The notes under the pieces were generated by a model. It worked only from the letters and a program-made list of their open reading frames with translations. It did no database searches and was not told where the DNA came from. Shown here in pieces: positions 1 to 7,020 of a stretch of DNA of 7,973 bases. The stretch covers positions 1 through 7,973 of the forward strand of contig CANHNG010000068.1 in the NCBI GenBank assembly GCA_947461915.1. Reading direction: 5' to 3'. The position numbers were made by a program, and so were the translations under genes. The stretch comes from Flavobacteriaceae bacterium. GTDB lineage: Bacteria; Bacteroidota; Bacteroidia; Flavobacteriales; Flavobacteriaceae. How positions within the stretch are numbered: position 1 is the stretch's first letter; every line of letters starts with the position of its first letter.

Positions 1-929
1 ACTTGAGTTTTTATCCCAACAAAGGCGTGGGTTTGATGCGAATGGAATTTGCCATTTCCAACACTATTAAAATCCATCCAAACGCCCTGTGCGAACCCGA
101 AAAAGTAACCGATGAAGCAACAATTTCGAAAATCAAGGAGTTAACCAAAGGCTATGAAAACGGTACCGATTATTTTGTCAATAAACTTGCCGAAGCTGTT
201 TCTACGGTAGCTGCTGCTTTTTATCCAAAGGACGTGATTGTGCGAATGAGCGATTTCAAGAGCAACGAATATGCGAATCTCATTGGTGGAAAATATTTCG
301 AACCCGAGGAAGAAAACCCTATGATAGGCTTTCGTGGTGCTTCGCGTTATTACAGCGACTTTTATCGAAAAGGTTTTGCATTGGAATGTGAAGCGATGAA
401 AAAAGTGCGAAACGAAATTGGATTACACAACGTAAAACTAATGATTCCTTTTTGCAGAACTGTCGAGGAGGGAAAAAAAGTTATTGCAGAAATGGCGAAA
501 AACGGATTGGTCCAAGGAGAAAACCTGTCTGAGCGGCAGGCAGACGAATTGGAAATTTATGTAATGGTAGAAATTCCAAGCAACGTTTTATTGGCAGACG
601 AATTCGCCAAAATTTTCGACGGATTTTCCATTGGTTCCAATGATTTGACACAGCTCACTCTTGGTTTAGACCGAGATTCTTCTTTGGTCAGTTGTTTATT
701 CAGTGAGCAAAATCCGGCGGTCAAATCTTTAATCCGAGAAACGATTCACGCTGCCAAACGAAACAACATAAAAGTGGGATTGTGTGGCCAAGCGCCAAGC
801 GACATGCCTGAGCTTACCCAGTTCTTGGTAGAAGAAGGAATTGACAGCATTTCGTTCAATCCCGATGCCATTATAAAAGGAATTGAAAATATTTTGCTTG
901 CCGAAAAGAAAAATACAGTACGGATATAA
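1..929 (+). CDS. ppsA: Phosphoenolpyruvate synthase, C-terminal part (5' end outside window)
   Basis: PEP synthase (pyruvate, water dikinase) converts pyruvate, ATP and water to PEP, AMP and phosphate, a cytoplasmic gluconeogenic step. The window holds about 308 codons of the C-terminal PEP/pyruvate-binding barrel; the ATP-grasp and phosphohistidine domains must lie upstream. The frame is open to the left edge, so the first residue seen (Leu, codon at 3) is not a start. Visible signatures, numbered from that residue: RMEF at 13-16, SDFKSNEYANL at 83-93, ENPMIGFRG at 104-112, the metal-binding Glu in VEIPSN (E190), Asp in GSNDLTQ (D214), and the active-site Cys in GLCGQAPSD (C261). The match to the E. 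coli enzyme, as I recall it, is close throughout. One oddity is about eight extra residues (LSERQADE, 175-182), encoded by a palindromic repeat. The gene ends 18 nt before the dehydrogenase, which suggests co-transcription. The family assignment is very secure. Confidence 0.96.
   Translation, partial: LSFYPNKGVGLMRMEFAISNTIKIHPNALCEPEKVTDEATISKIKELTKGYENGTDYFVNKLAEAVSTVAAAFYPKDVIVRMSDFKSNEYANLIGGKYFEPEEENPMIGFRGASRYYSDFYRKGFALECEAMKKVRNEIGLHNVKLMIPFCRTVEEGKKVIAEMAKNGLVQGENLSERQADELEIYVMVEIPSNVLLADEFAKIFDGFSIGSNDLTQLTLGLDRDSSLVSCLFSEQNPAVKSLIRETIHAAKRNNIKVGLCGQAPSDMPELTQFLVEEGIDSISFNPDAIIKGIENILLAEKKNTVRI
524..545. repeat. Short palindromic repeat inserted in frame within ppsA
   Basis: CCTGTCTG, a short AGCGG spacer and CAGGCAG form a 7-bp stem (525-531 with 537-543, one G-T wobble) around a 5-nt loop. 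The segment encodes residues absent from the E. coli PEP synthase between GEN and the beta strand leading to EIPSN. It resembles the GC-rich CCTGTCTGCCG-type dispersed palindromes I remember from Flavobacteriia genomes; that link is from memory, and only one clear copy lies in this window. Confidence 0.55.
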
Positions 930-947
930 TATAAAAACAACACCATT

Positions 948-1703
948 ATGGAAGCAACATTCAAAAACAAAGTGGCTTTGGTTACAGGTGGTTCCTTCGG
1001 AATCGGAAGAGCCACTGCCCTAGCCTTCGCAAGAAAAGGCGCTAAAGTCGTTATTGCCGATTGGGAAGAAAATGAGGAAACTATGGATCTAATCGAAAAT
1101 TTAGGAGGCGATGCCATCTTTGTAAAATGCGATGTATCAAAAAAAGCTGAGGTAAAAGCACTCATCAAAAAAACCATTGAAACCTTCGGACGACTCGATT
1201 TTGCTTTTAACAATGCCGGAATAGAAGGAACCTCGGCCACTGTGCAAGAGTGTTCTGAAGAGAATTGGGACAAAACCATTGGCGTCAACCTGAAAGGGAT
1301 TTGGCTCTGTATGAAATATGAAATTCCAGAAATGCTCAAAACAGGCAAAGGCGCTATCGTAAATTGTGCCTCTGTAGCTGGACTAGTCGGTTTTCAAGGT
1401 TTACCTGCTTATGTGGCTTCCAAACACGGTGTGATAGGTTTAACAAAAACAGCCGCATTAGAATATGCCAAACTTGGAATTCGAGTAAATGTAGTTTGTC
1501 CCGGCGTTATCCAAACCCAAATGATTGACCGGCTAACAGGAAAGAAAAAAGAAACCATTGAGCAATTTATAGACCTAGAACCCGTAGGGCGTTTTGGAGA
1601 ACCCGAAGAAATAGCCAATGCCGTGGTTTGGCTATGTTTGGATGAAGCTTCGTTCGTAACTGGATTGGCTATGCCAGTGGACGGTGGTTTTGTGGCGCAG
1701 TAA
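948..1703 (+). CDS. Classical short-chain dehydrogenase/reductase (SDR), NAD(P)-dependent
   Basis: A cytoplasmic oxidoreductase of 251 residues, the usual size for the classical SDR family; it probably acts on an alcohol, sugar or ketone substrate that cannot be named from sequence. All the family hallmarks are present: the nucleotide-binding TGGSFGIG at 13-20, an acidic residue after the second beta strand (D38), CDV at 61-63, NNAG at 88-91, and the catalytic Asn-Ser-Tyr-Lys set (N114, S142, Y155, K159, the last two as YVASK). A PG turn at 185-186 and the C-terminal PVDGG at 243-247 complete the fold. D38 favours NAD over NADP by the general rule for the family (inference). Such proteins are often annotated as glucose 1-dehydrogenase or 3-oxoacyl-ACP reductase, but neither activity can be assumed. 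The ATG at 948 lies 18 nt after ppsA and places the Rossmann motif at the expected distance. The 26-nt gap to the ATPase suggests one operon. Confidence 0.93.
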   Translation: MEATFKNKVALVTGGSFGIGRATALAFARKGAKVVIADWEENEETMDLIENLGGDAIFVKCDVSKKAEVKALIKKTIETFGRLDFAFNNAGIEGTSATVQECSEENWDKTIGVNLKGIWLCMKYEIPEMLKTGKGAIVNCASVAGLVGFQGLPAYVASKHGVIGLTKTAALEYAKLGIRVNVVCPGVIQTQMIDRLTGKKKETIEQFIDLEPVGRFGEPEEIANAVVWLCLDEASFVTGLAMPVDGGFVAQ

Positions 1704-1729
1704 AAAACAATATTCTGATATACTTATAG

Positions 1730-4333
1730 ATGAACTGGCATTTATTATCAATTTCCGAAATTGCTGAGTTGCTGAATTCAACTCCCTCAGGCATTGACAC
1801 TATAATTGCCTCAGAACGCTTGTCAGAATTTGGAAAAAATGAGATTAAGGACAATAAAAAGAAAACTGTTTGGCAGATACTATTGAATCAATTGACCGAT
1901 TTCATGATTCTAGTCCTTATCGTGGTCGCCGTCATATCTGGATTTTTTGGAGAATTGACAGATGCCTTAATTATTCTTGCTATAATCATCATCAATGCCG
2001 CTGTAGGTTTTACCCAAGAATACCGCTCCGAAAAAGCGATGGAAGCCTTAAAAAACATGGTTCCGAATTGTGCAAGAGTCTTACGGGAAGGTCGTACACT
2101 AGAAATCAATGCTTCCGAATTAGTACCTGGAGATGTCGTATTGCTTGAAGCCGGAAACATCATTCCTGCCGATGTTCGGTTTTTTGAAACCCATCAAATC
2201 AAGGTAGACGAATCCGCATTAACCGGCGAATCTCACAATGTCGAAAAAAATAGTGAAACACTCCCAAAAGGAGATTATTCGCTTGGCGACCGAATCAATA
2301 TGGGATTCAAAGGAACCCACATTACTAATGGACGTGGCAAAGCTTATGTAATGGCAACCGGAATGAACACCGAGCTAGGGATTATCGCCAAAATGATTCA
2401 AACTCAAGAAAAATCAACGCCATTACAAAAGAGATTAACAACCTTTGGCAAGCGATTATCAGTTTTTGTGCTGCTCATTTGTGCCGTAATTTTTGTCTTT
2501 GGATGGTGGCGTGGTGAGAATGCGGTAACGATGTTACTCACTTCCATCTCCCTCGCGGTTGCGGCCATCCCCGAAGCATTACCGGCGTTGGTTACCATTG
2601 CGTTGGCCTTTGGCGCCAAGCGATTGGCGAAAAACAATGCGCTAATTCGGAAACTTCCCGCCGTTGAAACCCTTGGTTCCGTTACCCATATCTGCACGGA
2701 CAAAACAGGGACGCTTACCTTAAATAAAATGACAGTACAAGAAATTTATGAAATTCCAACCCTAAATTCAGGTTCTCTTTTTTTCCAAAACAATTACTTA
2801 CTCGATGCGATGGCTTTGAATAATGATGTTTCGAAAGACAAAAACGGGAAATGGCTTGGCGATTCCACCGAAGTCGCCTTGGCACAATTTGCTTTCAATA
2901 AAAATAGAGAACGAATTGATTTAGAGCAAACCTTTACAAGAGTTGCCGAGTTGCCGTTCGACTCCACCCGAAAATGCATGACAACCTTTCACAAAACCGA
3001 AAACCGGCCTAGAGGACAGGTTGGAGGAATAATTGCAATTACCAAAGGCGCCGTGGAATTATTATTGGACAAATTGGTCGAAAACCAAAAACCCCTTATT
3101 CCCGAATTAGAGTTTAAAGCCAATGAAATGGCGGAAAAAGGGTATCGGGTGATAGGCTATGCGGTAAAAGAAATGGAGACTTTGCCGGAATTGAAAAATG
3201 TTGCTATCATAGAAAATTCATTGACTTTAATAGGTTTTGTAGGGATTATTGACCCCCCAAGAGAAGAAGCAAAACAGGCTGTTGCCGAATGTAAAGAAGC
3301 CGGAATTATTCCCGTAATGATAACTGGAGACCATAAACTCACCGCAATTGCGATTGCAAAAAAATTGGGAGTAATCACCTCCGAAGCAGATTTAGTATTG
3401 AGCGGGTTAGAACTTGATATATTAACGGAACAGGAATTTGAAGCTATTGTCGAAAAAGTTCGGGTGTATGCCCGAGTAAATCCGGAGCAAAAATTGAAAA
3501 TCGTCAACGCTTTACACGATATAGGCAAGATAGTCGCGATGACTGGCGATGGCGTGAACGATGCTCCTGCACTTAAAAATGCGGATATTGGTATTGCCAT
3601 GGGAATCAATGGCACCGAAGTTTCCAAGGAAGCATCGCACCTCATTTTATTGGACGATAATTTTGCCACTATAGTGGTTGCAGTCAAACACGGGCGAAAG
3701 GTTTATGATAATATTTTGAAATTTGTCAAGTACATCATGACCGGAAATTCAGGGGAGATTTGGGCTATTTTTCTGGCTCCTTTTTTTATGTTGCCCATTC
3801 CACTTTTGGCTATCCACATTCTTTGGATTAATCTTGTCACCGATGGTTTGCCTGGATTGGCGCTTGCTTCAGAACACTCGGAAAAAAATATTATGAAAAG
3901 ACCCCCAAGAAATCCGAAGGAGAACATTTTTTCAAACGGAATGGGAAGACATATTTTATGGGTGGGTTTTCTAATGGGAATAACAACCCTTGGAATTCAA
4001 TTTTGGGCGATGAATAGTGAAAACAGGCATTGGCAAACGATGGCTTTTACGGTTTTATGTTTCAGCCAAATGGGACATATAATGGCCATACGTTCCGAAA
4101 GGGAATCTCTTTTTAAAATTGGAGTGTTTTCTAACAAGTCGCTTTTGGGTGCTTTGTTGCTTACCGTTGCACTCCAATTAACACTCATCTATTCTCCATT
4201 CTTCAATACTATTTTTAAAACCCAACCGCTTTCTATCGCTGAATTGGCGATAACCTTTGTTGTTTCAAGCGTTGTCTTTTGGGCAGTTGAAATCGAAAAA
4301 TGGATCATGCGATTAACAACTAAAGAACAATGA
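1730..4333 (+). CDS. P2A-type (SERCA-like) calcium-transporting P-type ATPase
   Basis: An inner-membrane pump of 867 residues, full length for bacterial P2A ATPases, expected to export Ca2+ (or possibly Mn2+) at the cost of ATP. Domains in order: an N-terminal cation-ATPase domain (about 1-50); M1-M2 (55-95); the actuator domain with TGES (165-168); M3-M4 (243-295) with PEALP (281-285); the phosphorylation site DKTGTLT (D324); the nucleotide domain with KGA (439-441); the hinge TGD (532-534) and TGDGVNDAP (605-613); then M5-M10 to about 855. Ion ligands corresponding to SERCA are visible: E282 in M4, N673 and E676 in M5, N701, T704 and D705 in M6. The M8 position that is Glu in SERCA reads Gln here (Q780), as in PMCA pumps. 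A stretch RPRGQVGG (426-433) in the nucleotide domain looks like an extra loop. The start at 1730 gives the standard N-terminus. The stop overlaps the ATG of the next small frame. The family is certain; the ion is inferred from ligand residues. Confidence 0.95.
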   Translation: MNWHLLSISEIAELLNSTPSGIDTIIASERLSEFGKNEIKDNKKKTVWQILLNQLTDFMILVLIVVAVISGFFGELTDALIILAIIIINAAVGFTQEYRSEKAMEALKNMVPNCARVLREGRTLEINASELVPGDVVLLEAGNIIPADVRFFETHQIKVDESALTGESHNVEKNSETLPKGDYSLGDRINMGFKGTHITNGRGKAYVMATGMNTELGIIAKMIQTQEKSTPLQKRLTTFGKRLSVFVLLICAVIFVFGWWRGENAVTMLLTSISLAVAAIPEALPALVTIALAFGAKRLAKNNALIRKLPAVETLGSVTHICTDKTGTLTLNKMTVQEIYEIPTLNSGSLFFQNNYLLDAMALNNDVSKDKNGKWLGDSTEVALAQFAFNKNRERIDLEQTFTRVAELPFDSTRKCMTTFHKTENRPRGQVGGIIAITKGAVELLLDKLVENQKPLIPELEFKANEMAEKGYRVIGYAVKEMETLPELKNVAIIENSLTLIGFVGIIDPPREEAKQAVAECKEAGIIPVMITGDHKLTAIAIAKKLGVITSEADLVLSGLELDILTEQEFEAIVEKVRVYARVNPEQKLKIVNALHDIGKIVAMTGDGVNDAPALKNADIGIAMGINGTEVSKEASHLILLDDNFATIVVAVKHGRKVYDNILKFVKYIMTGNSGEIWAIFLAPFFMLPIPLLAIHILWINLVTDGLPGLALASEHSEKNIMKRPPRNPKENIFSNGMGRHILWVGFLMGITTLGIQFWAMNSENRHWQTMAFTVLCFSQMGHIMAIRSERESLFKIGVFSNKSLLGALLLTVALQLTLIYSPFFNTIFKTQPLSIAELAITFVVSSVVFWAVEIEKWIMRLTTKEQ
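3002..3022. repeat. Imperfect 21-nt palindrome inside the ATPase gene (weak candidate repeat)
   Basis: The ends AACC and GGTT pair (4 bp). After one mismatch, three further pairs form, including a G-T wobble, around a small loop. The length is a multiple of three and the segment encodes a Gly/Arg/Pro-rich loop in the nucleotide-binding domain. On the - strand it begins AACCTGTC, the same octamer that begins at 522 with the repeat in ppsA. This may be chance, or a diverged copy of the same element. Confidence 0.25.
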
Positions 4334-4482
4334 GTAGACTAATGCTCCAAATCATCGACTACTTTTTTATACCGTTTCACAGTATCCTGAAGCTATTTAA
4401 TGCTTTTGGTTGGAAAGTACGCGAACTTTTGGGATACGATGACCGAATCAATTCTTATATCCATTTTCTGATTCTAAAATAA
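4330..4482 (+). CDS. Small hypothetical protein of 50 residues, probably the 5' part of a frameshifted gene
   Basis: The ATG overlaps the ATPase stop codon as ATGA, a typical coupling arrangement, and opens a 50-codon frame ending at TAA 4480-4482. The product begins MSRLMLQIIDYFFIPFHSIL and continues with a KLFNAFGWKVRELLGYDD stretch: a hydrophobic to amphipathic N-terminal part (about 4-29) followed by a charged segment. I do not recognise a family. The frame ends abruptly, while a reading frame shifted by -1 and starting inside it continues with protein-like sequence to 4613 and has no start of its own. The two pieces join smoothly if one T is added to the TTTT at 4464-4467, giving a product of about 94 residues. 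It may therefore be a broken gene, a sequencing indel, or a real 50-residue peptide. The position right behind a calcium pump makes a pump-associated membrane peptide conceivable, but that is speculation. Confidence 0.5.
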   Translation: MSRLMLQIIDYFFIPFHSILKLFNAFGWKVRELLGYDDRINSYIHFLILK

Positions 4483-4613
4483 CGGGAGTTCATCTTCCTG
4501 AAAATTGGGTTGACACAACAACCATTACTGTGTTATTTACGGTATTTTCCATTAGTCTTTATTTTGCATTAAAAAAAAAAGAGAAAATAGAGACGAAAGT
4601 AAAAGCCTTATAA
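4464..4613 (+). pseudogene. Frame-shifted continuation of the small membrane-protein gene
   Basis: Read from TTT at 4464, this frame gives FSDSKITGVHLPENWVD, then a hydrophobic stretch of about 18 residues (TITVLFTVFSISLYFAL), then a Lys-rich tail ending in KVKAL before TAA at 4611-4613. That is the pattern of a single-pass membrane protein with a positive cytosolic tail. The open frame reaches back only to a TGA at 4440 and contains no ATG, so it cannot easily be an independent gene. It fits as the 3' part of the gene starting at 4330, separated by loss of one base at a short T run. The tail includes ten consecutive A residues (4571-4580), a second slippage-prone site. No family is recognised. 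Confidence 0.45.
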
Positions 4614-4718
4614 TTCTGATAATTACTATTTTATTCTTAACTTTATAGAGAAGATTCGTTGGTAATTTCCTGTTTTTTCAGGTACGATTAGAGTTAATCC
4701 CATTTAAAATAAAACCAA
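4614..4718 (+). promoter_or_regulatory. Leader of the protease/cardiolipin synthase pair with a possible promoter
   Basis: About 100 nt of AT-rich non-coding sequence. TAACTTTA at 4638-4645 matches the Bacteroidota -7 consensus TAnnTTTG at all but the last base, with TTCTG ending 19 nt upstream as a weak -33 element. Downstream are two small inverted repeats: CCTG/CAGG around six T residues (4669-4682) and GATTA/TAATC around four bases (4686-4699). These could be operator or leader structures. The start codon is preceded by an A-rich run rather than a Shine-Dalgarno site. Everything here rests on short motifs. Confidence 0.3.
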
Positions 4719-5816
4719 ATGAAAGGAACATTAAAACTCGGAAAAATTGCGGGAATCGGTCTATTTATCCATTGGACTTTTTCTTTGCTCATTCTATTCA
4801 TTGTTTACATCAATCACAAGGCGGGTCAAAATGCGACACAAATTTTATGGTCGGTCTTGTTTATTTTATGCATTTTTATAACCGTTTTAATGCACGAACT
4901 AGGGCATGCACTGACGGCAAAAAAATACAATATCAAAACCATTGACATTACCCTCTTGCCTATTGGCGGGTTGGCTCGATTAGAAAGGCTTCCCGAAAAA
5001 CCTTCAGAAGAATTAGTGGTTGCCTTGGCTGGACCCTTGGTAAATATTGCCTTGGCTTTTATAACCAGCTTGTTCATCACTCTACCCAATACTTCGGAGC
5101 AAATGGTTTCACAATTGGCAAATGGGGTCAACTCGAATAATTTCTTTCTTAATTTCTTTTTGGTAAACATCGTGTTGGCTATTTTTAATTTAATTCCGGC
5201 ATTCCCCATGGATGGCGGAAGGGTATTACGAGCCCTTTTATCCTATAAATTAGAAAGACATGTTGCCACAAAAATTGCGGCACGAATTGGCCAGATACTG
5301 GCAATAGGCTTTATTTTCCTAGGTTTCTTTTCCAATCCATTCTTGATATTTATTGGACTATTCGTATTTATGGGTGCCCAAATAGAGTCGGAATATACCG
5401 AGTCAAAACACCTGCTTAAGGGCTTTAAAGTTCGGGATGTGCTGATGAAACAATATCAAATTATCGATTCTAATGAAACCTTGGAAACAGCTGTGGCCAT
5501 ATTACTTGACAGCCCATACAAGAATTTTTTGGTAACCCAAGAAAACTTGCCCGTAGGAACACTTAACCGCGATCAAATTATAGAAGCGCTTTCTAAAAAA
5601 GAGGAAGAAACACAGCTATCTTCCATCATGGACAGCAATTTAATTTTACTTCAAGCCGACTCCTTTTTGGAAGATATTTTTGAGTTAGTCTACAAAAACA
5701 AATCCACTCTAATGCTCGTCATGGAAAACGATCAACTCATCGGCACCTTGGATACCGAAAATCTTTTGGAATTTATTTTGATAAAAGAGGTTAAAGCAAA
5801 AAGAGCTTATGTTTAA
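4719..5816 (+). CDS. Site-2-type intramembrane zinc metalloprotease (M50 family) with C-terminal CBS domains
   Basis: A polytopic inner-membrane protease of 365 residues, expected to cleave membrane-embedded substrates such as anti-sigma factors or small membrane proteins. The N-terminal segment KLGKIAGIGLFIHWTFSLL is typical of this M50 subgroup. The zinc motif HELGH (59-63, catalytic E60) sits in the second membrane segment (about 41-64). Further hydrophobic segments lie near 98-121, 141-166 and 186-222. The third zinc ligand is the Asp of NLIPAFPMDGGR (D165). A soluble C-terminal region from about 232 contains a pair of CBS-like modules (roughly 237-295 and 300-355), which in other proteins bind adenine nucleotides. 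This domain order is the one found in mycobacterial Rip3-type proteases; the second CBS module is divergent. The gene overlaps the following gene by 8 nt, so translation is probably coupled. The natural substrate is unknown. Family assignment is secure. Confidence 0.93.
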   Translation: MKGTLKLGKIAGIGLFIHWTFSLLILFIVYINHKAGQNATQILWSVLFILCIFITVLMHELGHALTAKKYNIKTIDITLLPIGGLARLERLPEKPSEELVVALAGPLVNIALAFITSLFITLPNTSEQMVSQLANGVNSNNFFLNFFLVNIVLAIFNLIPAFPMDGGRVLRALLSYKLERHVATKIAARIGQILAIGFIFLGFFSNPFLIFIGLFVFMGAQIESEYTESKHLLKGFKVRDVLMKQYQIIDSNETLETAVAILLDSPYKNFLVTQENLPVGTLNRDQIIEALSKKEEETQLSSIMDSNLILLQADSFLEDIFELVYKNKSTLMLVMENDQLIGTLDTENLLEFILIKEVKAKRAYV

Positions 5817-6972
5817 TGCCGAAACTGCACTTTTCGCAACAAAATATGCAGCGTTGGTTCATAGCGGTGAAGACTATTTTTCCCGGTTGGAACATATTAT
5901 TTTAGAATCAAAATCTGAAATCCACATTCAAACCTATATTTTTGAATATGATACCATTGGAAAAAGAATTATTGCTGCACTGAAAAAAGCGGCTTTGCGC
6001 CATGTCAAAATATACATTTTGTTGGATGGTTTTGGCTCGTTTTCGTTCCCAAAACAGGTGTTGAACGATCTCAAACAAAACGGAATTCACATTCGGTTTT
6101 TCTCCCCTTTCTTCTCGGCAAATTCTTTTTATTTAGGCAGAAGATTACACCATAAAGTAATAGTTTCTGATTGCAAAACAGCATTGATTGGAGGAATCAA
6201 TATTGCCAACAAATACCATGGAACCGAAAATTCAAAGCCATGGCTAGATTATGCCGTACAATTGAATGATGATAAAATTGGGGCAGCACTCTCTAAACTG
6301 TGTTGGGACATTTATTACAGGAAAAGACTCGTGAACAGAAAAAAAATAGCCTCTGTCGTTCACAATAATGAAGCCGTTGCCGTTCATGTTCTTCAAAATG
6401 ATTGGTTGAAAAGGAAAAAAGAAATCTTAGATGCCTACATAAAATCCATTGGCAAAGCCAAAAAAGAAATCGTAATTGTGGGAAGCTATTTCCTTCCCGG
6501 CAGAAAATTGATTGCCACCTTGAAGAACGCATCGCGAAACAAGGTAAAAATTAAATTGATTCTTTCCGGAATATCGGATCTTCCCATGGCAAGGCGTGCC
6601 AGTTGCTATTTGTACTCAAAATTGTTGCGGTATAATATTGAACTATACGAATGGAAATCATCTATTTTACACGGAAAAGCAGCCGTTGTGGACAAAACTT
6701 GGACAACCATCGGTTCTTTTAACCTGAATAATTTGAGTTCGTTTGCAAGTATCGAAATGAATGTTGGAATCAACTCAGCCGAATTTTCTAATAACTATCT
6801 TTCACACCTCAATAAAATCATGGCGCAATGCGAAAGAATAACCTCAGGATCCCTAGAATTAAGGGATGGAATACCTACAAGATTCATAAATTGGGTTTCG
6901 TACTGGATTACACGAATAATCGAGATCATCATCATTTACTTGCCCCATAAACGATTTAGAGGATTGAATTAA
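5809..6972 (+). CDS. Cardiolipin synthase-like protein of the phospholipase D superfamily (ClsB type)
   Basis: A 387-residue member of the phospholipase D superfamily with both HKD motifs: HHKVIVSD (H114, K116, D121) followed by GGIN (128-131), and HGKAAVVD (H288, K290, D295) followed by GSFN (302-305). Cardiolipin synthases of this class transfer a phosphatidyl group between phospholipids at the inner membrane. The lack of N-terminal membrane segments and the length resemble E. coli ClsB (YbhO) more than ClsA. The extreme C-terminus (about 361-379, rich in Ile and Trp) is hydrophobic or amphipathic, followed by basic residues, and could anchor it to the membrane. The ATG at 5809 lies inside the end of the protease gene and puts the first PLD half at the expected distance. 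Substrates other than phosphatidylglycerol are possible, because the superfamily also contains nucleases and other transferases. The signature residues are all intact, so an active enzyme is likely. Confidence 0.9.
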   Translation: MFNAETALFATKYAALVHSGEDYFSRLEHIILESKSEIHIQTYIFEYDTIGKRIIAALKKAALRHVKIYILLDGFGSFSFPKQVLNDLKQNGIHIRFFSPFFSANSFYLGRRLHHKVIVSDCKTALIGGINIANKYHGTENSKPWLDYAVQLNDDKIGAALSKLCWDIYYRKRLVNRKKIASVVHNNEAVAVHVLQNDWLKRKKEILDAYIKSIGKAKKEIVIVGSYFLPGRKLIATLKNASRNKVKIKLILSGISDLPMARRASCYLYSKLLRYNIELYEWKSSILHGKAAVVDKTWTTIGSFNLNNLSSFASIEMNVGINSAEFSNNYLSHLNKIMAQCERITSGSLELRDGIPTRFINWVSYWITRIIEIIIIYLPHKRFRGLN

Positions 6973-6979
6973 ATCTACA

Positions 6980-6999
6980 ATAAGGGAAATAACCCTTAT
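6980..6999 (+). terminator. Terminator-like hairpin after the cardiolipin synthase gene
   Basis: ATAAGGG and CCCTTAT form a perfect 7-bp inverted repeat around a 6-nt loop, 7 nt past the stop codon. There is no clean T run afterwards, so it is a weak intrinsic terminator at best, though its position fits the end of the preceding transcription unit. Confidence 0.4.
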
Positions 7000-7020
7000 C
7001 TAATAAAAGCCTTTCTAAAG

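Noticed and set aside
746..1348. 200-codon open frame on the - strand
   Set aside because: It lies opposite the ends and core of the PEP synthase and dehydrogenase genes, both of which carry full family motifs. Its product is Ser/Phe-rich with no recognisable domain, typical of an antisense shadow.
3001..3030. Frameshift or domain loss in the ATPase at the odd loop
   Set aside because: The reading frame and all catalytic motifs on both sides are intact; only an extra loop is visible.
3157..3687. 176-codon open frame on the - strand
   Set aside because: It is antisense to the ATPase hinge region with intact TGD and TGDGVNDAP motifs. The product is low-complexity Ser/Ile/Ala-rich sequence without a domain.
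4443..4463. Independent gene in the frame ending at 4613
   Set aside because: There is no ATG in this frame and no leader. It reads better as the shifted continuation of the frame starting at 4330.
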